DNA of 64,000 nucleotides, from NCBI GenBank assembly GCA_030546905.1, contig JAUOPI010000009.1:62001-126000 (forward strand). The letters are read 5' to 3'. Shown here piece after piece: positions 55,696-64,000 of this stretch; position 1 is the stretch's first letter, and each line of letters begins with the position of its first letter. The stretch is from Granulosicoccaceae sp. 1_MG-2023. Lineage in GTDB: Bacteria; Pseudomonadota; Gammaproteobacteria; Granulosicoccales; Granulosicoccaceae. The notes beneath the pieces are model-generated. The model saw only the letters and a list, made by a program, of their open reading frames with translations. It was not told where the DNA came from and did not search any database. A program made the position numbers and the translations under genes.

Positions 55696-55733
55696 TTTTA
55701 TCCGAAACACAATCAAGCTATCAGCAGACGGAA

Positions 55734-56234
55734 TCAGCGGTCGTAAAACGTCTCGACATTCGGCATCAACTTACCGCTGACCGTATCAAACCACCAACCG
55801 CCGGAACCGTCACCGGTTGCGTTCAATGCCCCCGAGGTGTTGATTGTCACAACCGACTTACCGTCAATCGGATTGGCCGGCATAGACAATTTCTTCAGAT
55901 ACGGACCGTATTTGTTGTCATCACTTTTGGTATCGAATGCGAGCCCGTCATCATCTGTGTAGCGGGTTAACTGGGAAACAAACGCGCCTTGGCTGTTCGG
56001 TCCGTTGCTGCCATCAGAGTTAGCGCCGGGATACTCACCGTGCTGATGATAATACAGCTCTATGGCTGTGCGCAGCTCGGCCAAAGTGGAATCCAGCGCC
56101 GCTTCTTTTGCATCATCAGTGGAGCTTGAAAATTGCGGAACCGCCACGGAGGCAAGCACCGCGAGGATGATGACAACGATCAATAACTCGACCAGAGTGA
56201 ATCCGGCATTGCCGGCACGTTTGACAGGTTTCAT
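55734..56234 (-). CDS. Type IV pilin-like/pseudopilin protein
   Basis: A 166-residue prepilin. The leader MKPVKRAGNAG is cut before Phe12, giving FTLVELLIVVIILAVLASVAVPQF, with the conserved Glu at mature position 5. The soluble part has a polar loop (PGANSDGSNGPNSQG) and no C-terminal Cys pair, so it is closer to GspG-like or MSHA-type minor pilins than to PilA. GGAG lies eight bases before the ATG. It is followed by a strong terminator, as expected of an abundant subunit, and is probably the main fibre protein. A leader peptidase gene is not in the window. Confidence 0.9.
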   Translation of the reverse strand: MKPVKRAGNAGFTLVELLIVVIILAVLASVAVPQFSSSTDDAKEAALDSTLAELRTAIELYYHQHGEYPGANSDGSNGPNSQGAFVSQLTRYTDDDGLAFDTKSDDNKYGPYLKKLSMPANPIDGKSVVTINTSGALNATGDGSGGWWFDTVSGKLMPNVETFYDR

Positions 56235-56329
56235 TCGGTAAACTCCATTTACAGTGTTAGCTCCATTGCTACAGCTACTATCGACCGCAAAACACCGTGG
56301 TTTAAGCGCCAGGTGCATTTTTATACGAA

Positions 56330-57466
56330 TTAGTGCACTGCTTTTGAAAGTTGAAAAATCGGCAGTATTAATGAGCTGACCAAGAGGCCGACAAAGCCCC
56401 CCATCAGCAGCAACATCAGCGGTTCGGCCAGCTTGGAAATCAGCTCGATTTTCTTGGCCAGTTCGTCCTCGTAATGGCCTGCCACGCGCTTCATTACCGG
56501 GGCAAGATTGCCGGTATCATCGCCGGTGACAATCATCTGCTTGACCAGCTCGGGCAGCATATCCGTCTTGCTGAAGCCCGAACCTATACCTTCGCCCAAT
56601 TCCACCCGTCTTGCCGTGTCATCGAGAAAATCCCGGAAATAGCTGTTTTGCACGATCTCCCTGCAGCCGCGGATGGCATCGAGCACATTCACCCCATGCT
56701 CCAGCGACAGAGCCAGAACCCGCAGGGTTTGCAGCAGGTAGTAACGCACAATCACTTCGCGCACCACCGGCATGGTCAGCTTCAGCCGGTCAATCCGCAG
56801 GCGGGTAGCCGGACGCATCAGGACAAAAACGAGCGCGAGTATACCGGCCGCCAGCGCGCCCGGAATCCAGGCCCAGTGATTGACCATCACGTCGCTGATG
56901 GCCATCAGCACTTTGGTACTGGTGGGTAAGCGGTCGTGAATCGACTCAAACAACGGTGCGAACTTGGGAAACAACACCAGCATCACAAACGCCACCACGG
57001 CCACGGAAAACAACAGCAGAAAAGCCGGATAAAACAATGCGGTCTTGACCGAGTTTCTCAGCTCCACCCGCTTGCGGTCGGTCTCATACAGCTGCGTCAG
57101 CACCTCGGGCAGAAAGCCGCCTTTTTCACCGGCCGAGATCAGGTTCACATAGGTGACATCGAACAGCCCGCCCGTGCGCGACAGTGCCACGGCGAAACTG
57201 CCGCCTTTGTCGATGCCGTCGGCCACGTCCTGGATAATCCGCGCCAGTGGCACAGAGCGGGTGGTGCGCGCCAATGTCAGCAGACTGCTATGCAAGGGAC
57301 TGCCGGTTTCGAGCATCAGGGCCAGCTGCTCTGTGAACATCATGCGCTCGACCATGCCGGGCTTGCCGCCGATCTGAATGGCGTTCAGCCTGGCCAGCCA
57401 CTCACGCCAGGAGCAGCTTTTGTGAGTCTGTTTGCGCCGACCGAGCGCTGCGGTATCAATCGCCAC
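56330..57466 (-). CDS. PilC/GspF-family inner membrane platform protein
   Basis: A 378-residue protein with two GspF repeats, each ending in membrane helices. Typical blocks are MFTEQLALMLETGSPLHSSLLTLA with VNLISAGEKGGFLPEVL, and LALSLEHGVNVLDAI with QMIVTGDDTGNLAPVM in the second repeat. It is the rotary platform on which the assembly ATPase acts. Its start follows the ATPase stop by four bases, so they are coupled. The pilin gene follows after about 95 bases. Confidence 0.92.
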   Translation of the reverse strand: MAIDTAALGRRKQTHKSCSWREWLARLNAIQIGGKPGMVERMMFTEQLALMLETGSPLHSSLLTLARTTRSVPLARIIQDVADGIDKGGSFAVALSRTGGLFDVTYVNLISAGEKGGFLPEVLTQLYETDRKRVELRNSVKTALFYPAFLLLFSVAVVAFVMLVLFPKFAPLFESIHDRLPTSTKVLMAISDVMVNHWAWIPGALAAGILALVFVLMRPATRLRIDRLKLTMPVVREVIVRYYLLQTLRVLALSLEHGVNVLDAIRGCREIVQNSYFRDFLDDTARRVELGEGIGSGFSKTDMLPELVKQMIVTGDDTGNLAPVMKRVAGHYEDELAKKIELISKLAEPLMLLLMGGFVGLLVSSLILPIFQLSKAVH

Positions 57467-57470
57467 AGCC

Positions 57471-59513
57471 CTAGTTCCCCTTCAAGCGCAAGGCTTCTTC
57501 AAGCGAGGTACTGCCCTCGAAGGCAGCGCCCAGAGCCGACTCAAACAAGGAGGTGACATTGTTCTGCCTGAGGTGCTCGTCCAGCTCATCACGCGAAGGA
57601 CTGCGCGTCATTAACTGCTGGGCGGCGGCGTTGACTTCAAATATCTCGTGTACCGCCATGCGCCCTTTGTAGCCGGAGTCATAGCAATAACTGCAACCCT
57701 TGCCCTTGAACAGCATCCGCGCCTCATCAGACGCAATCCCGTAAGCCTGCAGCGCCTCGGATGAGACCATGTGCTGGGTCTTGCATTTCGGGCAAACACG
57801 GCGGACCAGACGCTGGCCGATCACACCGACCAAAGCAGAGGACAGCAGGAAAGGCTGTATGCCCATATCCAGCAAGCGCGTAATCGCGCCTATGGCATCG
57901 TTGGTGTGCAGGGTGGAGAGTACCAGATGGCCGGTCAGCGCCGCCTGCACCGCGATCTCGGCGGTTTCCACATCGCGGATCTCACCGACCATGACGATAT
58001 CCGGATCCTGCCGCAGCACGTGTTTAAAGAGTTTCGCAAAACTCAAGCCTATGCCTTCGCGGACCTGATTCTGGTTAATGACATCGAGCTGATACTCGAC
58101 CGGGTCCTCGATGGTGACGATGCTTTTCTCAATACTGTTGAGAAAGTTAATCGCCGAGTACAGGGTTGATGTTTTACCGCTGCCGGTCGGGCCGGTCACC
58201 AGCATCAGGCCGTGGCGGCTTCTGAGCATGCTGCGGAACTGTTCCAGATACGCATCGCTCATACCGATGCGCTCCAAGGGCATGATCGCTTTTTCTTTAT
58301 CGAGAACCCGTAATACAACCTTCTCACCGAAGATGCCGGGCAAGGTACTCAGACGCAGGTCAATGACCCGGCCCTGAGTCATCACCTGAATACGCCCATC
58401 CTGCGGCAGACGCCGTTCGGCGATATCCAGCTTGGCCATAACCTTCAGCCGCGAGACCAGGGCCGGATAAACATCCTGTGGCGGCGCCATCACCTGATAC
58501 AGCACGCCGTCGATACGGAAACGGATGCGTGCTTTGCCCCTGCCCGGCTCGACGTGGATATCACTGGCATTATCGCGCACCGCACGCTGCACCAGATTGT
58601 TGATCAGATTGATCACCGGGCTGGCGCCGGACAGATCGTCGATGGCATCGGGGTCGTTGTCCGAGTGCCCTTCGAGCAGCATCAGGTCCGAATCCACATC
58701 CAGACCGCCGATAAACTCAGCCAGCTCATCGCTTTCCTGTTCGGCCTGACTCAGGCTGTCGAGGATGTTGTCACGGGTGGCCAGTACCGGGCGGATGGTG
58801 CAGCCGGTGACCTCGGCCACGGTATCGAAAACCGGAATGGCCTGAGGATCGGCGGTGGCCAGAAAGATGCGTTTATTAACACAGAACAGCGGCATCACCT
58901 TAAGCGAGCGCGCCTGTTCCTGGGTCAGCAGGCCGACCGAAACGGGATCATACAAGCCGGTGCGGATCTGCACATGCGGCAAACCATGCTGCCCGGCCAG
59001 CACTTCGATCAACTGCGCCTCGGTGACGTACTGATCGTCAATCAGAATATCGCCGAGTTTTTTGCCGGACTTGCGTTGTTCGGCGACGGCGTACTCGATC
59101 TCCTTGTCGGTGACCAAACCACGCTCAATCAGCAGTTCCCCGAGCTTTTTCCGCTTCAGCATCGCCGAATCGGTGTAACGCCGCCCTGATGCGCCTTCAC
59201 CGCTGTCGCAGTCGATAGCCTCATCAAGACCGGTCAGATGCATGACCTGGCGATTCAGACGACTGAGATTGACCAGACTCAGCGAACCGCCGATACGCAG
59301 CAAGCGGTCCTGGGTTTCCAGCAGCACCTCCAGACACACGCTGTTGACCAATGACACACCGACGAAGTCCAGCACCAGATTGATGTGGTACTGCTCAATG
59401 GCAGTGTCCAGTTGCGCCTCCAGATCACGCACCGCTTCATCGGTATTGAGCGCACCTTCGACCGTCAGATGCAGCTCAACTCCGACACGGGACTTGGAAA
59501 TGGCAAGACTCAT
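57471..59513 (-). CDS. PilB/GspE-type assembly ATPase with N-terminal STAS-like domain
   Basis: A 680-residue hexameric secretion ATPase with an unusual front end. Residues 1-100 look like a STAS/anti-anti-sigma domain (VELHLTVEGALNTDEAVRDL, then INLVLDFVGVSLVNSVCLEVL, then GGSLSLVNLSR). Residues about 118-180 form an MshEN-like region (KKLGELLIERGLVTDKEIEYAVAEQ and KKLGDILIDDQYVTEAQLIEVLAGQ), a known c-di-GMP-binding module. The C-terminal ATPase has Walker A GPTGSGKT, the Asp box, Walker B DPDIVMVGEIRD and a CPKC-CSYC tetracysteine zinc site. It powers fibre assembly on the PilC-like platform. The usual PilB or MshE has no STAS domain. It is four bases from both neighbours. Confidence 0.92.
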   Translation of the reverse strand: MSLAISKSRVGVELHLTVEGALNTDEAVRDLEAQLDTAIEQYHINLVLDFVGVSLVNSVCLEVLLETQDRLLRIGGSLSLVNLSRLNRQVMHLTGLDEAIDCDSGEGASGRRYTDSAMLKRKKLGELLIERGLVTDKEIEYAVAEQRKSGKKLGDILIDDQYVTEAQLIEVLAGQHGLPHVQIRTGLYDPVSVGLLTQEQARSLKVMPLFCVNKRIFLATADPQAIPVFDTVAEVTGCTIRPVLATRDNILDSLSQAEQESDELAEFIGGLDVDSDLMLLEGHSDNDPDAIDDLSGASPVINLINNLVQRAVRDNASDIHVEPGRGKARIRFRIDGVLYQVMAPPQDVYPALVSRLKVMAKLDIAERRLPQDGRIQVMTQGRVIDLRLSTLPGIFGEKVVLRVLDKEKAIMPLERIGMSDAYLEQFRSMLRSRHGLMLVTGPTGSGKTSTLYSAINFLNSIEKSIVTIEDPVEYQLDVINQNQVREGIGLSFAKLFKHVLRQDPDIVMVGEIRDVETAEIAVQAALTGHLVLSTLHTNDAIGAITRLLDMGIQPFLLSSALVGVIGQRLVRRVCPKCKTQHMVSSEALQAYGIASDEARMLFKGKGCSYCYDSGYKGRMAVHEIFEVNAAAQQLMTRSPSRDELDEHLRQNNVTSLFESALGAAFEGSTSLEEALRLKGN

Positions 59514-59517
59514 GGGG

Positions 59518-61731
59518 CTATCCCGTCAGCCGGTTCAGGCTATCCGGGCATTGTAAACGCCGGTGAAACGCGGCGATCTGCTCGCGGATCGGCGCCGGCT
59601 TGCTCAGCGCATAGCCTTGCGCATAGTCCACACCGAGCCTGCGCAGCTCATTGAGAATAGCGTCGTTCTCGACAAATTCAGCGACCGTTCTCAGGCCCAT
59701 GATATGGCCGACGTTATTGATCGACTCGACCATCGCGCGGCTGACCGGGTCATCGGCGATATGCTTGACGAAGGTGCCGTCAATTTTCAGATAGTCGATC
59801 GGCAGATCACGCAGATAACCGAACGAGCTCATACCGGTGCCGAAATCGTCCAGCGAAAAGGTCACGCCGATATCACGCAGGGATTGGATCAACCTTGTCG
59901 CGGTAGCGAGATTGGAAACCACTGCAGTTTCCGTGATTTCAATATTGATCGACGGGATCAGGGCCGGCGAATCCATCAGCAGACGCCGCAGAAAAGCAAA
60001 GAAATCATCCGTCACCGATTGCCCCGACATATTAATCGAGAATCGCAGGTTCAGGTCCGGATACTCCTGCTGCAAGGCGGCCAGCTTCAGCAAGGCATGT
60101 TCGAATACCCACTGATCAATACGCGACATCAGATTGTAGATTTCCGCCGCATTAATCAGCTGAAACGGCGAGCCGACCGTGCCGTCTTCACCACGCAAGC
60201 GCAGCAACAGCTCATAGTGCACGGCGTTCGGATCGGCCTTGTCCAGCGGCGTGATTTCCTGTCCGTAGATCTCGAAGGCATTCTGATCCAGCGCCGTGCG
60301 GATATGCGGCACCCAGTCGATAGCATTGCGCACCGAGGCCACCGCCGGACTGCTGGGGTCGTAAATAAAAATACCGCCGGCGCCCTGTTTTTTCGCCACA
60401 TCACAGGCAATAGTGCCAAGCACCAGCGCTTCGTTGGCGTCGGCAATTTCGTCGTGGAGCTCAACGATGCCGGCCGAGACCGACACATCAAAAATCTTGC
60501 TGCCGTAGCGGAATCCGGTTTCGGACAGGCTGCGGGTGGCCGTGGAGGCCGCCAGCCAGGCGTCGCGGATCTCACCGATACGCACCACCCAGGCAAACTT
60601 ATCCGCTTCCAGGCGTGATAACACCGGCTCGTCCGGACACATCGAGCGCAAATGCAGGGCAAACTGACGCAACAGCTCATCGCCGGCTTCACGCCCTGCC
60701 GTATCATTGATCAGGCGGAACTGATCTATATCCATAATCAGCAGACAGCGCTTGTCACCACGGTCGCGGACTTCCTGAATGGCGCTGTTAAGCGGTCCGA
60801 TCAGCCCTTCCCGGTTAAGCAAGCCTGTCACCGCATCATAGGAGGAACTGGCGATAGCCGCGGCCTGTTCGGCCAGCACGCGCATCAGACGCAGATCGCT
60901 GTTGGTAAAATCCGGCGCATCAGGCAAACGCTGCAACAGCAGATAGCCCAGCACCTCACCGGCACCGGAAAATACAGGCGTGGCGGCAATCTTGTATTTC
61001 AACATGCCGTCCGACATATTGCTGATAAAGTCGGCATCGTTGACGATAAGACTTTCACGCGTGCCCGAGAGTTTCTCCAGCAGCCGTGCACGCATATAGC
61101 GGACCTTCTCTGCGAACTTGGGCGGAAACGCCGGCGCTTCACCGGAGTAGGCTTTCGCATCTATATCCGCCGATGTGATATAGATGGAGGCCACTTTGAT
61201 ATTCAGATAGCGGATGCAGTTTTCCGCCAGGCTGTGGAGTGCTTTACGGCCGCGGGTAATGTCCTTGATTTCGACCAGCTCATCGAGACCGTAAAACAGA
61301 TTCAGCTCTTCATAGCGTGCGGTGAGATCATCGGCCATATCATCGAGTTCATGATTCAGGCTGCTGATATCGGCTATCGCCATCAGCGCAACAGCCAATG
61401 CCGTCTCGACTTCGCTTCGGCTTTGCGGGGCTTGATACAGGGCTTGCAAATAGTACTCAGAGCCGCTCAGGCAAACCGGCAGAGTCAGTCTGCCTATGCC
61501 TTGCGCCGGGCGGTCGCTGAAAATCGGCGCGTCAGCACTATCGGCGACGGCATTTTGCATTGCCGGTGTTACCGCAAGCGCGATACCGGCTTCCTCAGCA
61601 CTCAAGCCGCAGTGACAAAGACGCTCGCCCTGCCCGTCGTAATATGCAAATCCGGTACGCGTCTGGAAATCGCTGTCTATCCGTTGCCGGAATTTACCGG
61701 TTTCCAGTTTCATACACACCCCGTTGGTCAT
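59518..61731 (-). CDS. EAL-domain c-di-GMP phosphodiesterase with GAF and degenerate GGDEF
   Basis: A 737-residue signalling protein without membrane helices. An N-terminal region of about 140 residues is followed by a GAF-like domain (about 150-290), a GGDEF fold and an EAL domain. The GGDEF signature reads SRLEADKFAWVV, so cyclase activity is unlikely. The EAL side keeps YELLLRL, the metal-binding INIEITET, DDFGTGMSSFGYL, KIDGTFV and the general-base EFVEN, so c-di-GMP hydrolysis is expected. Its ATG overlaps the response-regulator stop by four bases, with GGAG upstream, and it ends four bases before the assembly ATPase gene. It probably tunes c-di-GMP sensed by that ATPase. Confidence 0.9.
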   Translation of the reverse strand: MTNGVCMKLETGKFRQRIDSDFQTRTGFAYYDGQGERLCHCGLSAEEAGIALAVTPAMQNAVADSADAPIFSDRPAQGIGRLTLPVCLSGSEYYLQALYQAPQSRSEVETALAVALMAIADISSLNHELDDMADDLTARYEELNLFYGLDELVEIKDITRGRKALHSLAENCIRYLNIKVASIYITSADIDAKAYSGEAPAFPPKFAEKVRYMRARLLEKLSGTRESLIVNDADFISNMSDGMLKYKIAATPVFSGAGEVLGYLLLQRLPDAPDFTNSDLRLMRVLAEQAAAIASSSYDAVTGLLNREGLIGPLNSAIQEVRDRGDKRCLLIMDIDQFRLINDTAGREAGDELLRQFALHLRSMCPDEPVLSRLEADKFAWVVRIGEIRDAWLAASTATRSLSETGFRYGSKIFDVSVSAGIVELHDEIADANEALVLGTIACDVAKKQGAGGIFIYDPSSPAVASVRNAIDWVPHIRTALDQNAFEIYGQEITPLDKADPNAVHYELLLRLRGEDGTVGSPFQLINAAEIYNLMSRIDQWVFEHALLKLAALQQEYPDLNLRFSINMSGQSVTDDFFAFLRRLLMDSPALIPSINIEITETAVVSNLATATRLIQSLRDIGVTFSLDDFGTGMSSFGYLRDLPIDYLKIDGTFVKHIADDPVSRAMVESINNVGHIMGLRTVAEFVENDAILNELRRLGVDYAQGYALSKPAPIREQIAAFHRRLQCPDSLNRLTG

Positions 61732-62129
61732 CCGGCCAACTCCCCGACATCAGCGGCGCGACTGAAATATTCATCTATCAGAACCAGCAGACGGCGCATG
61801 CTGACCGGCTTTTCCAGATAAATAGCCTCGCCGAGGTTCTCCGCCCAGCTGCGCAGTGATTCATCCGCCACCGCGGTGGAGAGAATCATAAAACCGACCT
61901 TGTCCGGCATATCGGCACGGATGGTTTCGCACAGGTCCTTGCCGTTCATGCGCGGCATCTGGTAGTCCGTCAGCAAGACATCAAAACCACGCGACTGCAA
62001 CAGGCCCAGGGCCTGCTCGCCGTTTTGTGCAAGCTCGACATCGTAGCCCTGGGCACTCAGCGAACGTTTGATGATTCGGGTGATATGCATCTGGTCATCG
62101 ACGACCAGAATGCTGCGCCGGACACTCAT
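61728..62129 (-). CDS. Single-domain response regulator (CheY-like)
   Basis: A 133-residue receiver domain with no output domain. The acidic pair is Asp11/Asp12, the phosphoacceptor Asp55 in LLTDYQMPRMNG, the switch Ser84/Thr85 and Lys107 in YLEKPVS. It overlaps both neighbours by four bases and is presumably phosphorylated by the histidine kinase encoded just upstream. Having no DNA-binding part, it may act by binding the EAL protein or the pilus ATPase. Confidence 0.93.
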   Translation of the reverse strand: MSVRRSILVVDDQMHITRIIKRSLSAQGYDVELAQNGEQALGLLQSRGFDVLLTDYQMPRMNGKDLCETIRADMPDKVGFMILSTAVADESLRSWAENLGEAIYLEKPVSMRRLLVLIDEYFSRAADVGELAG

Positions 62130-63601
62130 GCGGCCTCCTGCAAAGGTACGCTCATTCGTTTGAGCCTGATGGTAAAAGTACTGCCGCGGCCTTTTTCGCT
62201 TTCAAGGCTGATCGTGCCATTGTGCAGTTCAATAATTTCGCGCACCAGACTCAGCCCCAAACCGTGTCCGGAACGTTCACGCACATTGCTGTCCTCGCTG
62301 CGGAAGAACTTGTCGAACACATGTGCGCGCTCACTTTCATCTATGCCAAGCCCTGTGTCTTCGACGGTCAGGATCATATGAGCATCACTTTCGTTCAGAT
62401 ACACGCGTACCTCGCCGCCGGGCTTGTTGTATTTGATGGCATTTGAAAGCAGGTTGTTAATGGCTACCCGGAGCAAATCCTTGTCCAGATAACTGGCTTC
62501 CATGCTGTCGGGCAAATGCCGCTGTATAACGACGTGCTGATCGGCCGCCATCGCTTCCAGATTATCGATGGCGTTGTTAATCAGATCCGTGATTTTGGTG
62601 AGCTTGCGGTTGATCGCCAGGCTACCGGTTTCGATACGGGTGATATTGAGCATATTGCGCACAAGCTCGCCGACATGATCGACTTCTTGCTGGATAAAGT
62701 TGGCCGCTTCGACCCGCATACTGTCGTCCTCACCGTCTTCACCGAGCAACAGCTCGGCCTGCAGCCCGATCGCATGCAGCGGCGTTTTCAGTTCGTGCGC
62801 CAGGGCCGTGGCAAATTCGTCGCGGGCGGCCTGCGCGTTGACCTCGGCGGTCACATCAGAAAATACAATCAGGGTGTTGTTAATCACCCCTTCATCACGT
62901 GCGGAAAACATCGGCAAGGCTGTGGCGGACAGAAAAGCCCCCGGTTTACCCGGCGGATCACGGTCCAGCGGTGCACGCTCGGCGCGCCGCGCCAGCGAGC
63001 CGCAGAAACGGTTCAGAAACGCCGCCAGCTCATCACGTTCACACCAGTCTTGCGGGCGCTTCCCCAACACCTCTGCCGGTTGCAGGCGATACCAGCGCAG
63101 AAACTGCTGATTGGCAAAGGTGACCTTGCCGGTGGATTCCAGCACCAGCACGCCTTCGGGCATGGAGCGCAGAATCGATTCCGCATTGGATTTTTGATAG
63201 GCCAACACACGTGTACTGCTGGTGAGCACTTTCTTCTGTTCTGTGAGCTTGTGCAAATGTCCCTTGAGGCGCGCCACGGCCACGCTCTGCTGCGCCTCAT
63301 CCTGCAGGGCCTGTGCGGGAATCCCGGTCAGGGACGCCACACCGGCGACCAGTGCCGGCGCTTTTTGCGGCCCGGACACAGCGGTCCGGCGCAGCCCGCT
63401 CAGGGCCATGAGCATCACTACCGGCGACAGCAGGCAAAGGAACGCGGACAGCGCCGGCGCCGGAGTCAGGCCTGTGCTGAACAGCTGCCAGACCAGCACC
63501 ACGCCGCCCAGCGCGCTGCACAAAGCAGCGACAAGCAGCAACGCCATTGAGTTCTTCGCCGGAGGCGTGCTGGCCCTGCCCTGCGAATATTTTGCAACCA
63601 T
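62126..63601 (-). CDS. Membrane histidine kinase with PAS domain
   Basis: A 491-residue sensor kinase. Two membrane helices (about 20-41 and 51-70) with almost no periplasmic loop are followed by a coiled coil, a PAS domain (about 136-255), a HisKA domain with phosphoacceptor His269 in LAHELKTPLHAIG, and an ATPase domain with NLLSNAIKYNKPGG, DTGLGID and GHGLGLSLV. The lack of an outer loop suggests it senses a membrane or cytoplasmic cue through PAS. It overlaps the response-regulator gene by four bases and likely starts the regulatory part of the pilus unit. Confidence 0.93.
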   Translation of the reverse strand: MVAKYSQGRASTPPAKNSMALLLVAALCSALGGVVLVWQLFSTGLTPAPALSAFLCLLSPVVMLMALSGLRRTAVSGPQKAPALVAGVASLTGIPAQALQDEAQQSVAVARLKGHLHKLTEQKKVLTSSTRVLAYQKSNAESILRSMPEGVLVLESTGKVTFANQQFLRWYRLQPAEVLGKRPQDWCERDELAAFLNRFCGSLARRAERAPLDRDPPGKPGAFLSATALPMFSARDEGVINNTLIVFSDVTAEVNAQAARDEFATALAHELKTPLHAIGLQAELLLGEDGEDDSMRVEAANFIQQEVDHVGELVRNMLNITRIETGSLAINRKLTKITDLINNAIDNLEAMAADQHVVIQRHLPDSMEASYLDKDLLRVAINNLLSNAIKYNKPGGEVRVYLNESDAHMILTVEDTGLGIDESERAHVFDKFFRSEDSNVRERSGHGLGLSLVREIIELHNGTISLESEKGRGSTFTIRLKRMSVPLQEAA

Positions 63602-63709
63602 GTCACAATTCCATGTGAAATTAAGGTAATTCCTTTGACCTTTTTCGGCTGTTTACTGCGTAACTTTACGCCAACAACAGTCTTCTGATCTGATCCCCGC
63701 CGCGCAGCG

Positions 63710-64000
63710 TCAGCAATCGTGCCCGCACTCACAGCGGTAAACCACCGACAGCGCCGGCGCATTGAGCAATGTGCTCTCGTCAGAGCCGATCGAAACGTTG
63801 CCCTCACCTTCGGCGGCACGGATCGTCAGGCCGTAGTTCGGGTAAGTACCGTTGACCCAGTCCTGCACCAGACGCGTCACATCCAATTCCTGCTCTTTCG
63901 CGATAATCGAGACCTTCACGTCAATGCTGCCGGCCGGATCCGGGTCATACACCAGCGGCCAGTCCCAGCTGTCGTCGCCCTCTTCGTAAGTCACATCGCC
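63710..64000 (-). CDS. C-terminal end of a DNRLRE-domain surface protein, 5' end outside window
   Basis: The last 96 residues of a larger protein; the frame is open to the window edge, and a GTG at 63994 is not its start. The visible part matches the DNRLRE repeat: LDVTRLVQDWVNGTYPNYGLTIRAAEG, then SDESTLLNAPALSVVYRC. DNRLRE domains occur in secreted or surface proteins, often in adhesins or polysaccharide-binding proteins. It ends CECGHDC, a short Cys-rich tail. It lies 108 bases before the histidine kinase gene on the same strand and could be a surface component of the pilus system. Confidence 0.75.
   Translation of the reverse strand, partial: GDVTYEEGDDSWDWPLVYDPDPAGSIDVKVSIIAKEQELDVTRLVQDWVNGTYPNYGLTIRAAEGEGNVSIGSDESTLLNAPALSVVYRCECGHDC

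Noticed and set aside
59563-60618. 351-codon plus-strand frame antisense to the EAL protein gene
   Set aside because: Shadow of a well-supported gene with intact EAL motifs.
62516-63550. 344-codon plus-strand frame antisense to the histidine kinase
   Set aside because: The opposite strand has all kinase motifs; the antisense product is low-complexity and unrecognisable.

Overview
This window looks like chromosomal DNA of a marine, alga-associated gammaproteobacterium. The evidence is fairly high GC coding sequence and families typical of that class: IbaG-like BolA, Uup, UPF0114, LemA/M48, and an MSHA-type pilus cluster. Three catabolic themes match algal carbon sources: acrylate detoxification (acuR-acuI), alginate breakdown, and uptake of a sugar alcohol. 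The genus cannot be fixed from the sequence. I saw no tRNA, rRNA, CRISPR array, insertion sequence or phage gene.

Layout. 1-3 kb: end of a siderophore-type ABC ATPase gene and a TonB-dependent receptor. 3-11 kb: acuI and acuR, a Na/Pi cotransporter with a small coiled-coil partner, an EamA exporter, an AraC regulator and a polysaccharide acyltransferase. 11.2-24.9 kb: an alginate utilisation locus containing a secreted PL7 lyase, KdgF, a KdgR-type repressor, two sodium/solute symporters, a KdgM porin and two PL17 oligoalginate lyases. It is bracketed by degraded copies of neighbouring genes. 25-33 kb: M48 peptidase and LemA, a possible small RNA, IbaG, a DUF815 ATPase, two unrecognised proteins, a YjgR-type ATPase, a UPF0114 protein and an isochorismatase-fold protein lacking its nucleophile. 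33-37 kb: an XRE-cupin repressor divergent from a BenE transporter over two palindromes, then Uup and a DnaA-box cluster. 37.6-47.2 kb: a polyol locus with AraC regulator, polyol dehydrogenase, MalK-type ABC transporter, transaldolase and xylulokinase. 47.3-51.4 kb: an Lrp-type regulator and bifunctional PutA. 51.4-64 kb: a PilMNOP/secretin/pilin/PilC/PilB-like machine followed upstream by an EAL protein, a response regulator and a histidine kinase, then the end of a DNRLRE-domain protein.

How the parts work together. Alginate would be cut outside the cell by PL7. Oligomers would cross the outer membrane through KdgM and the inner membrane by symport, be reduced to monouronates by the PL17 enzymes, and be linearised with help from KdgF. 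TRAAAY-type palindromes lie upstream of the PL7, kdgR and PL17 genes, so one KdgR-like repressor probably controls the locus. The later enzymes (DEH reductase, KDG kinase, aldolase) are not here. In the polyol locus the product is probably D-xylulose, which xylulokinase and transaldolase would feed into the pentose phosphate pathway.

Most notable points. (1) Gene remnants flank the alginate locus in the order expected if a block from acuR to the M48 gene was tandemly duplicated and the second copy was largely replaced by alginate genes. (2) The pilus assembly ATPase carries an N-terminal STAS-like domain in front of an MshEN-like c-di-GMP-binding region and is followed directly upstream by an EAL protein with a degenerate GGDEF site. 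(3) A cluster of four consensus DnaA boxes beside an AT-rich stretch lies after uup.
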